Source of the DNA: Gaeumannomyces sp. JS-464 | Lineage: Eukaryota > Ascomycota > Sordariomycetes > Magnaporthales > Magnaporthaceae | Assembly (NCBI GenBank): GCA_002197995.1 | Contig: NGZR01000008.1 | Coordinates: 682,001-746,000 of the forward strand | Length of the DNA stretch: 64,000 nt | Direction: 5' to 3' | Shown: positions 32,865 through 43,935 of the stretch, one piece after another | Layout of the letters: every line of letters begins with the position of its first letter | Position numbering within the stretch: position 1 is the stretch's first letter | Notes under the pieces: model-generated | Database searches by the model: none | What the model saw: the letters and a program-made list of their open reading frames with translations, nothing else | Told to the model about the DNA's origin: nothing | Program-made: the position numbers and the translations under genes

Positions 32865-35679
32865 GAGGCTTTATCGGGGAACACACTTTTTTTGCTATTA
32901 GCACGCACCCCCACCCCGATATCGGTGCGCATGGACTTTTTTTATAGCGCATTTACACAAACGAACATAGGCTTTAATGCAGGCAGGGACTTAATTAACA
33001 AAAGGAAAGCAAATAAAAGTTATCGCCACGAGCAAATTATTAATAAACGATTAAAAACGCGGTGTTAAACCGCCAAATTACATGGAAAAGTGCAAGGGCA
33101 CGGCGTTAAAACCGTTTATTTAAAGCTACAAAGGTGCCTAAAAACTCGCAAAAGCATTAAAAAAAACTCGTTAAATGCCGGCGCAGGCGCTAAAAAAGGC
33201 GCGGAAACCCTCCCAGCTAACCGTAAAAGCAAAGCGGCCGGCGTTAAAGGCAAAGGGGTGCCGAGGGTAAGCACAAGCCTTTCCGCCTCGTTAGCTTCGT
33301 TAGCCTCGTTAGCCTGCCGTAAGGAAGGCCTTTGTTCGTATTGCGAGAGGTTTCGCCTAGCGCCGGCACGGATACCCGTGCGGGTACTGCGTGGGCGCCG
33401 CGCCGGCTTCTCGTTAAAAAGGCCGAACCTTCGAGGACGGCCCTTGTAACTGCCTACCGGATTTGTAACCCGGAGTAAGGGATTTTCCGTATCCCGTTTA
33501 CCTTTTCGCAGCCAAAAGCGGCTTACAAAGTCGATTTACAAGCCCGGAAGGTTGAGATTTTCTCGTTAGGCGTTGTGCAAATTTAAAAGCTCGTAAGGGC
33601 AGGGCAGGCCGTACTGTTTACGCGTAGCGCGCGTGCAAAAAGGTAAGGGAAGGCCGTTAAAGTGCAGTTAAAAGGGCAACGTTACTAACGCACGTTTATG
33701 CATTTAATTAAAAAGATTAAAGCATTAAAAAAGGCACGTAAAAGTAACTGCCCTGCTTATAACCTCCCGTAATAGTTTTAGCGGATTTTAACTTCGGAAG
33801 CTTGTTAGGCCGCTTTAAAAGCCGCGATCCGGTAATCCGTTTGCGTTAAAATAGCTTTTACAACCTGTAATAAAATCGCTTTTGCAAAAAGGCCGTAAGT
33901 TTTAAAAAACCCGTAATTTAATTCCGAAAGTGCCGTGGTAATAAACCTATTGGTAAAGTTATATTTGGTATAGCAATAAGCCTATTACCGCTTTGCTAAT
34001 TAAACGAACCGTTGCAAATAGTTAAACAAAGCCTCCTATTCGTAAAATTGCATCCAAAAAGCGGTTTAAGCCTTTTTATAAGTTTCGAAGGTTGGCGTAT
34101 AAACGACGTGCTTTTAAAAGGCAAAAAAGCCGGCTTGGGTATGCTTAACGTCGCTAAAAAGGTGTTGGTATTTGTTAAAGCCCTGCGCCGATTTAACGAT
34201 CCGGTGGCTATTTGTAAAGGTTTAAAAGTTTTCCACATTAGCTTTATTAATAGCCTCGTTAATGCCCGGGTTTACTTTCGGATTTTTATAATCCAACTTA
34301 TTAAAAGCATTTTTAGCCACCTTTCTAGCCTTTTTAACAGCCGCAATTTTGTTCCATTTTTTTTTTAATATATAAAACTACGTTAAAATTAATATAGTAA
34401 ACGCATAATTAAAGCGTGCAAAAAGGAAACGCGTTTACAACGGCGCTATAAAAGCGATTATCCCCGTCGGTAATAATAATCTCGGGGGCCGGAATTTGGG
34501 CCTTACTAAAAAAATCGCGGAAAGTAAAAAAAACCTACGCAAAAGTTGCCTTAGCTTCGTTTGCAATTAAAGCTTAAAAAACCGGCAAAATTGTGCGTTC
34601 GTTAGTAATAATTACCGCCGTAAACAAGTGTATAATATGCCGGTTGGTTTTGTAAATAACGTCGATTTGGAAGCAGCGCGAGCCGGCACGAAAAATAAAA
34701 CGATTTAATCGTATATCCAAACCGCGTACTGGAAAGTTGCAATGCCTTTTTAGCCTTTTATAAGGAAATCCCGAGGGTTAAAATCCTTAAACGCCACCGT
34801 AAGCTCGTCGAAAAACCGTAAAAAAGCGGCCGTAGGTTGGTACCCCTTAGCGTTTTTTTTTTTCCAAACGGCTCGCTAACGGTATAAAGCAGCAAGTTGC
34901 TAAAACCCGGTAGGGTATCGCCGCCGCAAAAGGTTAAGGATCGCACGCGTACGTATCGTAGGGTCGGCGAAAAAAGGGCGCAAGAGCTTCCACTGCCGTT
35001 CCGTAATTTGGAAGGCGAAAGCGGTAGCCTTCGTAGCGATACCTTAATCTGGGCCGTGGCCCTCATGCTTAAAGTTAATCATCCGAGCGCTCCAAAGGTT
35101 TTCGTTAGCTTTAAGCCTTTGCAAAATAATCCCCCACGGGCAATTAGCAATCTGGGAGGTCCGGGACCGGTTGCGCAACCCTCGAGAAGGCCGGTTTTTT
35201 TGCCTAAAAAAGCAAAGAAAAGCGCTTTTTTTTAGCAGGCCCTCGCTATTTCTAAGCGTGCGAGCGGTAATTACAGGCCCGTTTTGTTAAAGTAGCCACG
35301 GGTTAAGGGCATCGACGAGGCTTTGGAAGGTAGGGTAAAAGGTAGAAAGTACCGCGGTAGGCTCCCTAATTTAGGGCCGCCCGTCCTAAAGCGCGGGACC
35401 GGCGGCCTCGTTTGCAAAAGGGCTGATAGCCTCGTTTGCAAAGGGGCTATCAGCCTCGTCGTCGCTCGAGATCGCGATAACTTCGTTCATGGCAGTTGGT
35501 TGTTGTGCTACAGAGAAAATGCACGGAAAACGATTCAAAATGCACAGAAAATGTTGAACTATGGGGATTCCCGGCGAATTTGCGGGGTTCCGGCATCGGA
35601 TAACACAGGGGCGCATAGGCCAAAAGTGGAGAAGGGTGCGTGCCAATAGCAAAAAAGGTGTGTTCCCCGATAGAGCCTC
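32865..35679 (-). mobile_element. MULE-type DNA transposon copy B, RIP-mutated
   Basis: Ends carry inverted repeats of about 44 bp (GAGGCTTTATCGGGGAACAC at the left; the complement of GAGGCTCTATCGGGGAACAC at the right). Inside, the minus strand begins with MNEVIAISSDDEAD (ATG near 35489), the same N-terminus as MULE copy A at 60438, and the sequence near 33070-33350 matches 62700-62870. The transposase frame is destroyed by stops from transitions; coding across 33400-35300 is no longer readable. Confidence 0.8.
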
Positions 35680-35683
35680 TTCA

Positions 35684-35792
35684 TGAATCCCCTCAGCAGA
35701 TTCTGGCTCCTTAAGCATCTCTTAAGGCCATGAAAGATTATTAGCTTTCATAATAAGAGATCAATCCTCTCAAGCCTGCATTGCACCCTTGT
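35684..35792 (-). repeat. Repeat end adjoining the 5' side of MULE B
   Basis: On the minus strand TGTCACAAGGGTGCAATGCA, AGAGATGCTTAAGGAGCCAG and CTGCTGAGGGGATT match 60167-60270 next to MULE A. Either both MULEs sit in the same host repeat or this is part of the element's own 5' end. Confidence 0.7.
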
Positions 35793-36276
35793 GACATAGG
35801 CCTTCCGGACGGGGATGGTATATTGGAGCCTAGGGGTAGCGGACGCTTGCCATCCTGGAAGGGGGAGCGAGAGTGAAAGACGTTCTGGCGGCTGCAACAT
35901 GCTGTGTCGCGCGAGGCAGGGCCCGGGTCTGGGGGAACCGGTTCAAGGACTGAAGAAAGCGAAGGGGCCTCGCTGGGCGCGGCCTGCGCGCAGAAGATGC
36001 GGCCGCATCGGATGCCATGGAAAATCATCGGGCTGTTGATTGCATCCGTGCGAGCTCAGGAATAACGTTCTGGTCGGATGGACGGATCAATTTGGTCCAG
36101 CGGCGCTCCAGAGACAGCCATACACACACCCCTCTTTCGTCTATGCTTCCTTTCCATTTGTCAACAGTCTAATGCTAACGTCCCTCTCCCTTCTCAGAAT
36201 CTCGCCGATCTTTTCAAGATGATGTGCCCCTAGCACTACCGTCCGAACATGCGGTATGTCCGTGCTCTAGCCGCTG
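35793..36276. other. No gene called
   Basis: A possible acceptor (TGCTAAC..CCCTTCTCAG) near 36197 is followed by a 12-codon frame to a TAG, which could be the last exon of a lost gene. No upstream exon was found. Confidence 0.4.
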
Positions 36277-37770
36277 CTAGCACTGATGGGACCAACTCTC
36301 CGAGCCTATGGTGTCCGGCCCTGCATCTATCTTTTCCCCACCCTTCTTCACCACCCCTGCGGGGACGGACGCCACTGTGCAGACTCCATGCGGCTCATTC
36401 TTGAACCCCGGGCTGACGCTTTGCTGCTCGTAATCCTCGGCGTGCTCCGACGCGGGCCTTGACATGTTGTCAGCAGTGAGAACAGCCTCGTCATCGGCTT
36501 CTGGGTCTGTTCGGGTGGCTGTGGTGGCCAGGACCGAGTCGAAAGCACCGTTGGGGTCGCGCGGGCCTCTCCAAAGACCACTCCTCGGCTTGTCGGCGAC
36601 GGCGGCCGCACCCACGCGCGCAGCGGCGGATTCCTTCTTGGTCAAGTTGAGGAGAGGACTGAGGCGAGGGAGCGAGGCGCAGACGATACCCAACGTCAAC
36701 TCCATGAACGTCCAGTTGATAGTCGCAATAGTGTTGTCTAGATGGGGCAGGGTGACGTTGTTTGGTTAGGAGCGGTGCACAGGAAAGGGTCGGGGTAGCA
36801 AGCACTCGGGACAGACGATGTGGCGTACAAGTTACGTCCAGCTTCGTCAGGTTTCCAATGATGATATAACGCATGACAGTTCCAAAGCAGGCACTGATTA
36901 CAGCTGGGAGAGGCAAAACCAAACCGTTAATTAATTAGTGATTGGCATCAGGTAGTCACATACCCGTGGCAAGGTAAAGACAGCCAGACCGCGACCAAGA
37001 TACCGTGGGCTGGGAAAACTCACAAAAGACCGCCACCAAAGGCCAAACAAACGAACAGCTGCTTCTGGATGGGCATTTTCAGTCCCCAACAGTACCGCGC
37101 GGGGATCAAGAAGATCGTGATACCGGTGATAAAGATGATCCAGGCTGCGATGCGAACAAAGGCCACCGTGCAGGAGTACAACCAAAAGGCAGCTCGTGTG
37201 GAACAGGGCCACGAAGACCCCGGTGCCAATCATGACGGGCCTGAGTCGGCTGACTCTGCCGAAAACGCTCATGAAGGTCAGGATGAGAGAGATCTTGATC
37301 AGGCCGGCGGCGGGATGGTAAGTCGAGTTGAGGAAGTAGCACAGGTGAAAAAACCGGTTGAGAATAGGCAAAACCACCACCTCCGATGTGCCGAGGTTCC
37401 ACAAATGCTTCCCGAACCCTGCTTTGGTGGCTGGGAAGGAGATGGCGTTAGTGAATGTCTGCGGACTTTGCCATCCGGGAATTGCTGTCGGCACCCCCAG
37501 ATATTATGGCAAGGCTTTAGGGTGCAGTGGACTTGCCTGCAATGGCGGATGCGGCAAAGGCGAGGCTAAACAGCGATGCGACAAAGATCAAAACTGTAAA
37601 AGCCGCAGCTGTCAGCATCACGCCCAGGTTGGTACGGACGGCTCTGTCGATGGAGAAAAAACACGTCAGGAATCTTGCGCAGGGAACGCGGTGTCCTCCG
37701 CCAAAGGCATCGGCTACCTACGAAGCTCAACCGAGCACTATTCCAAATCCTCCCAGCCGACACTAAAGAT
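36277..37770 (-). CDS. Pth11-like integral membrane receptor (Fung_rhodopsin family)
   Basis: Seven-helix fungal membrane proteins of the PF20684 type are recognisable by AGLIKISLILTFMSVFGRV (near 37290), an extracellular cysteine loop, RIAAWIIFITGITIFLIPAR with the following WGLKMPIQKQLFVCLAFGGG (37030-37150), then VTxx..TIATINWTFMELTLGIVCAS near 36700 and a charged serine-rich cytoplasmic tail ending ESWSHQC at 36277. The N-terminal helix TAAAFTVLIFVASLFSLAFA lies near 37590. The coding is spread over several exons and at least one frame change near 37190 is not explained by an obvious intron, so exon borders are left open. Relatives sense surfaces or metabolites, and some are pathogenicity factors; the ligand is unknown. 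Confidence 0.7.
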
Positions 37771-38360
37771 GGTGACAGCGTGTGATGGCTGCAGGTGGCG
37801 GGCCTTTCCCCTCATGAGTCCGTGCGCTTTTTGCAGCTGGCGGCTGGATTTCCTTTACTGTGGAATCCCCCGTCCGACAGAAGATGGTGGGGCGTGGCGC
37901 CAGTTAGGCAGAAATGAAACCGCCACTCAAGCCTCCGTGGCGCAAAGGGAAATTCCGGGACTCGCCGCTATGTTAGGAGGACACGGGGTAGGGGAAGGCC
38001 CGGAAGGGGCAGGGCACACAGTCCACCAAGCTATGTAACCCCTGGCGACAAGTAGGAACGGAGCGGATAGCATGTTTTACCAGAGGAAGACATCTTCTTT
38101 TCCTTTCCAGTGGCTGCGGCCAGATAAAAGAAGAGGTGGAGGCTATCGTTGGGATCGGATTACCAAACTGGACCGCGTGCTATGATGAATAATGTAATTA
38201 GAAAGTAGCTACAAACAACCCAAGGTGATCCCGTAGGGCAATACTAGCTGACAAGAGCAGGCATTCCTGACATGGGATGGGGTGATTGAACAAGTTGTTG
38301 CTGGCAAACAAACAATCAGCCAAGCGTGCTAACCATTGTCATGACTGACTGGCCCTAGGG
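37771..38360. other. Intergenic, no gene seen
   Basis: It separates the divergent receptor gene and the repeat-protein gene and presumably holds both promoters. Confidence 0.5.
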
Positions 38361-38362
38361 GA

Positions 38363-38368
38363 TATAAA
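38363..38368 (+). promoter_or_regulatory. TATA box of the 9-residue-repeat gene
   Basis: TATAAA lies 113 bp before the ATG at 38476, followed by a CT-rich leader (CTCTCTTCCTCATCTTC). Confidence 0.55.
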
Positions 38369-38475
38369 TTGCTGTGATCGATTCCTGTTCTGTGCAAGAC
38401 TTCACAGCACAGAGCACACTCTCTTCCTCATCTTCAACTTCAGGTCCACATCAGAGCTCCCTCTCGATAGAGGAA

Positions 38476-38948
38476 ATGGCGTCAGCGCAAGTCCGTCGGT
38501 ACGTCCCAGGGGACGTGGTGGAGGGCTATCTGCTACTCGCGAGAACGCTCTACGAGTTTCGGGGGATAGTCCACAGCGACAACGATGCCAGCGACCCCTG
38601 CATCAGAGTTATGGTGCACAAGTACCGGATGAAGACGGCAGACAGCAGCCAAGCGCCGCCTGCATGGAGAGACTGGAGAGCAGGAAACCCTTTTGGGTGT
38701 ACAGGCGCTGGCTGGGCCTTACTGCCGACTACACGGCGGAGGACCCTAGGGTGCAGGAAGCTAGGCTACGGGAAGTTTGGCGGCAGGAAGCTAGGCAAAC
38801 ACCGGAGGCGCCGGAACCTAGGCAAGCATCAGGGGTGTCGGAGCCTAGACAAGCACCAGATGTACCAGATCCCGAGCAAGCGCCAGAGGCACCGGAGCCA
38901 AGACAAACGCCAGTGTACCGGATCCTGAGCGAGCACCGGGAGCGGTAG
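38476..38948 (+). pseudogene. Small protein with C-terminal 9-residue repeats, unknown function
   Basis: MASAQVRRYVPGDVVEGYLL opens the frame. LARTLYEFRGIVHSDN and IRVMVHKYRMKTADSS follow, and after a one-base loss near 38660, MERLESRKPFWVYRRWLGLT and EARLREVWRQEARQ. The end is about 4.5 tandem units of R/E-Q-A/T-P-x-x-P/S-E/D-P (27 bp each), closing RILSEHRER with TAG. The N-terminal part is globular and charged; the tail is disordered and proline-rich. The family is not recognised. With one base restored it is a single-exon protein of about 158 residues. Confidence 0.6.
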
Positions 38949-39015
38949 AAACCCGCCACCAGGCAAAGAAGCAGAGGGAAGGAAAAGGCAGGCAATAAAG
39001 ACGTGCATAAGATCT

Positions 39016-39777
39016 TCATAGCATAGAAAGAAGTTTAATACTAGCTACAGTTACCCCCGTCACAAAGAACCCCAGCCCCCTGCTGCTGGCACCCGCAGCA
39101 CCCGACGTGTGAACTATCGAAAAGTTGGCCATCGCCCAGGCCGGCGTCGGCGTCGGGGTGCGGGCGCCGATGAGATGGCCGATGCCCGTGGGCGTGGCGA
39201 CGGCCTCGAGGAAGGTCGGCCCAGTGTCGGCGGTCCAGAAGACCGTTGCGGTGGTCGGGCAGAAGCCGGGCACTGTGACGTCCCAGTCGCCGCGGATGAA
39301 GGGCCGGGTGCCGACGAACTCGGGGCACTCGGTCGCGAACTTGGCCCAGCTGGTCGAGATGGTCGAGACCCACCTCCAGCAGGCGTTTGTGAAGTCGGCG
39401 TACTCGGACGCGACGGACTGCGGCAGGCGCGTGGTGCAGTGGGACCCGGCGGGCTGGGTGGCCAGGTGCGGTGCCAGGGCGGCCGGGGTAGTGGGCATCG
39501 CGTGCATCAGGCCGCTGCCTTTGCCGCCGAGCTCCTCCATGGTCGCCCAGCACGCGAGGATGCGGCTGTTGGTCGTGAACTGGACTTGGGGCGTCGGGGC
39601 GGCGGCGGCGGCGACGGCGACCTGCAGCTGCGGGGCCAGCGTCGATGTCGGAGGCGAGGTCGTGGTCGCCGTCGGGAGGCTCAGGGTGATGGCGGCGCGG
39701 AGGACCCCGGCGGCAGCCCCGCCGACGAGGGCGAGGACATGGACGAGGAGGTGGAGGGTCAATGCGAGGCGGCGCAT
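39016..39777 (-). CDS. Secreted, probably GPI-anchored protein of unknown function
   Basis: I chose the ATG at 39777 (MRRLALTLHLLVHVLALVGG), which gives a strong signal peptide; an upstream in-frame ATG at 39795 would add MPPTGI. A T/P-rich linker follows (TATTTSPPTSTLAPQ), then a cysteine-containing ectodomain with CWATMEELGGKGSGLMHAM, CTTRLPQSVASEYADF, TNACWRWVSTISTSWAKF, ATECPEFVG and GFCPTTATVFW. The C-terminus TSGAAGASSRG followed by LGFFVTGVTVASIKLLSML is a textbook small-residue cleavage site plus hydrophobic tail for a GPI anchor. The frame is 253 residues with no break. It resembles a class of fungal surface proteins without known role. Confidence 0.75.
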   Translation of the reverse strand: MRRLALTLHLLVHVLALVGGAAAGVLRAAITLSLPTATTTSPPTSTLAPQLQVAVAAAAAPTPQVQFTTNSRILACWATMEELGGKGSGLMHAMPTTPAALAPHLATQPAGSHCTTRLPQSVASEYADFTNACWRWVSTISTSWAKFATECPEFVGTRPFIRGDWDVTVPGFCPTTATVFWTADTGPTFLEAVATPTGIGHLIGARTPTPTPAWAMANFSIVHTSGAAGASSRGLGFFVTGVTVASIKLLSML

Positions 39778-39895
39778 GATACCAGTGGGTGGCACTTCGC
39801 AGCAGCTCCCTCTACTGGGGCTGTTTGCGCGTTGCCCTGCGTGGCAGTGGGAGCAGATAGGACAATGAAGACCCCCATTTGCCCGCCGCGCTGAG

Positions 39896-39905
39896 CACTT
39901 ATACC
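39896..39905 (-). promoter_or_regulatory. TATA-like element of the GPI-protein gene
   Basis: On the minus strand GGTATAAGTG lies about 120 bp before the chosen ATG at 39777. Confidence 0.4.
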
Positions 39906-39959
39906 GGCCTGACGAGGGCTTTCTCCCTTCACGATGCCCATGCCAACGGGCACACCTGA

Positions 39960-42090
39960 CACTCGTAGGATATAATTAGCGAATTAAGGGGATCGACGTG
40001 CGGGCCTCATGCCAACGGGATGGAACCACTTCGCCTTGCCCATCCCTGTCGCACATCGCGGGATTCCACCAGTGACGGCTGGAGGAGAGATGCTTGCGCA
40101 CAACCAAGATCTCCACAGCCGGCAACGACACGTGCAGTCCAGGGGGATTCCGGGGCTTTGGGGCGCGGAGGTGAGGGAATCAATGGCATCCCTTTTGGCG
40201 GAATCGGTGATTGATGCAAGGGGCTTAAGGCAGGGCCTTGTTCGATCCATCGTGCCACGGAGGCCAATTCCAGAGGGCGCCGCAGCCAATCAGGTGCCTT
40301 GTGTGATGGAACTGCCTGGGCCTTGCGGATTTGCTGCTGGCATGGCTGTCTCGAGTAGAGCAGCAGAGGTGGAAAACGGGCTTTTTTGACATCGTATTCT
40401 TCTGCCATGGGATGTCGACAGTCTTGGCAGGACCGACCCGCTCGTGCCGCCCTGTGCCATGTTAAAAAAAATTTGCACACAGAACCTCGCGTCACGTCGG
40501 GGCTTTGTTCAGTCACAAACAATGGAGTCACACAGCTGCACTGCACCAACAACTGATATTTTAGCTCGTTGTCCCATGTCGCACCCAGCCTCTACGAGCG
40601 ACCCACGTTACAGGTCCGCCGTGCACAAGGCGCGACACTGCTGCCCGGGCTACGCCTGCAGGCTCACCTTCTCTCCAGATGCGTCTGCAGCTCTAAAGTA
40701 TCCCCTTCGACGCCTCTTTCGCGACAGCGAGCAAAAGTACTCTGCCAATGGACTAGTCGAGGACGCTCTTCCCGGCTGGCGAACTCCGACTGCGGGGCCC
40801 ATCGAAGCGTGATTCCTCAACCCCAACCGTATAGCCGGCTCCCAGGCTCCCAGCAACAGCAGTTGAAGCTTCCAGATATCCGTTTGTCGCTGCGGCCGCC
40901 TAATCACTGACAAGGTCACCATCACACAGGGCACCCGTGCGGACCGCCGACTTCCAGCCGTGACGCGACGAGGATGCATCCAATGTTGACCATCCGGATC
41001 AGCGCAGCCACCGATGTCTTCACGATGGCCACGCCCCCAGGTTCGACGCAGAAGACCACCAGCTACCTCGGCCCCACGCATGCGCGCTAGGCACCGGAAA
41101 GCATCTAAACCGACATGGCTCGTTGTCTCACCGAGTCGGCCTATTGCAGCTTGTGCTCCTTCGCCGGCGTCACCTTCCCCAGGCTGGTGACACCCGTGAT
41201 AGTTACGACTCCGACCGTCGGCCTCTCTACCGCTGCCACATTGACCTCGAGCAACCTCCGGGACGATGCAGACCGCCCTAACCACCACCGCCGCCACGTT
41301 CGATGGCAGGCGGCACGGCGACAGCGACGGCGGTCGGGAAACACGCACAGGGAGAGATGGCCGTGCAATTCATGGTCAAATCTAGGCTCGTGGGGCGGAG
41401 CATCGACAGCCGGTGCGACACGGCGCGCAAGGAGTGTCGTGGTTCTCGCGCTGGATGCCATCGGCCCCAGCATCAGCCTCCTTAGACCCCCCATGTTCGG
41501 CGTTCGCATCGGAGCACTGGTTGAGCCGCTTGTTGCTTCCTGGATCGGCGCCGTGGAAAAGGGGCCACGTGCGGATATGTTCCATTGTCCAACAGCAGCA
41601 ACGGGGTCGCCACGACCAGCAATCTCTTGCAGCTCAGGTCCCTCCCAGCCATTTCCTCTGCCCCCGGTGGCACTGTAATTACTACAGGAACGGCGGTACG
41701 GCGGTAGAGAGTCTACCTCAATCTTTTCTTTTCTGTGAGTTCACCCACTTGCGGCTCCTTGTCAAGTTAGTGCCACCGCTTCTTCGCTTCAAATCTTTTT
41801 ACTTTGTCATCTTCGGGTGCGTCCTTGCACCTAATCACCGCGGTCTAATCAGATTAGCGTAGACTATTGCACCAGGTATTGGGTCAACACGAACATATAA
41901 CTCCTGTCATGCTGCACTCTTTCTCTCTATGCTCAACACCTTGAACCCAGCAGACCACAAAGATACTTGAGCCACACCCTATGATACCGGCCGATTCTCT
42001 TTTCCGCTCAATTCCACTACGAACTACCATGAGCGTCTCTCGGGGCCAACTCTCGCGGCTTAGCTACGAGCCATATTAAGCAAGACAACT
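39960..42090. other. No gene I can support
   Basis: Several frames of 100-190 codons exist on both strands (for example 40007-40552 minus, 41115-41678 plus), but none shows a domain, a signal peptide or a credible intron pattern. Around 41150-41230 the minus strand reads GVVTITGVTSLGKVTPAKEH, which has a coding look and could be a relic. Confidence 0.4.
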
Positions 42091-42147
42091 TCAAGGGCCG
42101 AGGATGACGAGCAGGGTGTTCACGGAAGGCGACAACGTCAGCACCGA

Positions 42148-42423
42148 ATGGTGTCGGAAACAGGAGGAAAATACCAAATACAAGGAAAAGTCACGTTTGA
42201 CGACGACCCTCATGACCCACAGCCGACAGTTTGGGTCACTCCACTCCGATTCCTGGAGCTCGGCCCTGACGGTAGTCAAATAGGCGAGTGGACGGATTAT
42301 GCATCGGATGGCCAGGCACCATCCTACATCGAGCTTCCAGAGAGAAAGTGTGGCTCATCCCACAGCAACGGCGACGACGCGGTGGATGAAGAGGGGAGCA
42401 ACCTTGGTAAATGCATGCCCTAA
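42148..42423 (+). CDS. Possible small gene, unknown function
   Basis: MVSETGGKYQIQGKVTFDDD continues as PQPTVWVTPLRFLELGPDGS and DGQAPSYIELPERKC, with balanced composition that looks like real protein. Upstream MTSRVFTEGDNVSTEW (ATG at 42103) in another frame could be its start if one base is missing. No family is recognised. The last codons may be intronic (GTAAATGC after GSNLG). Confidence 0.35.
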   Translation: MVSETGGKYQIQGKVTFDDDPHDPQPTVWVTPLRFLELGPDGSQIGEWTDYASDGQAPSYIELPERKCGSSHSNGDDAVDEEGSNLGKCMP

Positions 42424-42750
42424 ACTCGTCATTGGGCCCGAGATCAACTGCGATGAATGTCTGGGCTAGACTGTCTTAACACTTTGGGCAGCTAGGATAA
42501 ACGGGCATGTGATTCGAGCCTTTCTAGCCATCCTTTTGTTCACTCTTGTGCCTACGCAATCATATGTGTTTCCGAGTGATACCCGCCCCATTGTCGGACG
42601 CCGTATCACGACTCCGGAGTATCACTCGTGCCTAGTTTTACTTGCCGCTCCCCTTCAGAATGTTTGGTAACAGACAAATATACCTCACGAATCTGGGCTC
42701 TGAAAATTTCCTCTTTGGTCATTGGACCGGAGCCGTTGCCACTTTGACCT

Positions 42751-42826
42751 GAGCCGAGCCTGAGCTAGCCTGAGCTAGCCTGAGCCGAGCCTGAGCCGAG
42801 CCTGAGCCAACCTGAGCTGAGCTACA
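42751..42826. repeat. 11-bp minisatellite
   Basis: About seven variant units of CCTGAGCCGAG / CCTGAGCTAG in tandem. Confidence 0.8.
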
Positions 42827-43424
42827 CTAATATGTGGGTCTGCACAGCCACAACAGGTATTTTCTCTTCTATTTTGTATCTTTTAGGCAAACTCCCTTGT
42901 ACATTCTCGATGGCCAATGTCATGGCACGGCAGGCCCTCTTCGGCTTGCCGGTCCTCAGGCCCCACTGGGGGGACAGTCACGTGACGGCCATTGGCCCGC
43001 GCACCAATTGGCCGCGCCAATCAATCCCGGTGCGGAGCACCAGGACTTCTCTCTTTTCCCTAGCTTTAGTTAGCCAACACAACCCTGCGGGCATATCGCA
43101 GCCTTGTCTCTTGCCCAGTACGGAAATCGTGACAGCCAAGGCAAATTTTGTGGCAGGCATTGCGGTGATTAGCCCCTGCTATAGGTACTTCCGCCCTTCA
43201 ACACCAACAGATCTCTTTTTATTCCTCAATTTCGCTGTCTCCTTTTCCTATTTCACTAGTTCTTGACCGTTAAGCTCGAAGCGATGAAAATCCGTCCTCC
43301 TTCAGCTTTCCACACAAATTATCCTACTGTCTCCAACGAGCCATGGCCTACTACTGCGTCTTTAGCTTTGAGGATTCTTAGCCGACCTCTCGACAGCCGC
43401 ATATCATGTCGGTCTTAATGCGGA

Positions 43425-43935
43425 GGAAATGTCACGCTTGGTAAGCCTTGATATGGAAGTTGATCATTTTTCTCATCATAATCGGACCGAGTTCAGCGGA
43501 GCTGCTCACAGAAGATGCAGGAATCAATTTATGCAGGGGCTTAAGCTAAACTAGCATTCACGGGTATGACAACCTACTGTACAGACAGGGATGTCGGCCT
43601 CGGCAACGGGAAACCTGCTCGAAAGAGAGAAAGAGAGTGGCAATGCAGGCGGGAGCTGACGCGGCCTCTCGCTGCTTATCCTACGGAAAGGAGCTCATTC
43701 ATAGCAAACTGCAGTCCTAATTTCGATTCGATCCCCGAATTTCATGAACGCTGATCCACACCACTAGGACAAATCATACGAGCATGGCGGTCTAGGCTTT
43801 CGGTAATGCCGAAAATGCGGCTCGGTGAGCCTTATCAGGGAAGTTGATCTTTCTCTCATCGTAATCGGACCGAGTTCAACACACAAATGACACAGCTAGG
43901 TCATGCAAGGGCTTAGGCTGTACAAGGTGTCACGG
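43425..43935. repeat. Two ~110-bp related segments
   Basis: 43440-43555 and 43815-43925 share AAGTTGATC, CTCATC.TAATCGGACC, GAGTTCA and CAxGGGCTTA in the same order, with divergence. The rest of 42424-45690 shows no gene I can support. Confidence 0.6.

Noticed and set aside
36197..36236. Possible terminal exon (acceptor then 12 codons to TAG)
   Set aside because: No matching upstream exon; too short to support.
39109..39894. Two plus-strand frames of about 250-260 codons over the GPI-protein gene
   Set aside because: Antisense shadows; the minus strand has a signal peptide, conserved cysteines and a GPI tail.
40007..41678. Frames of 120-190 codons on both strands
   Set aside because: No recognisable motif, start context or splice pattern; they overlap one another on opposite strands.
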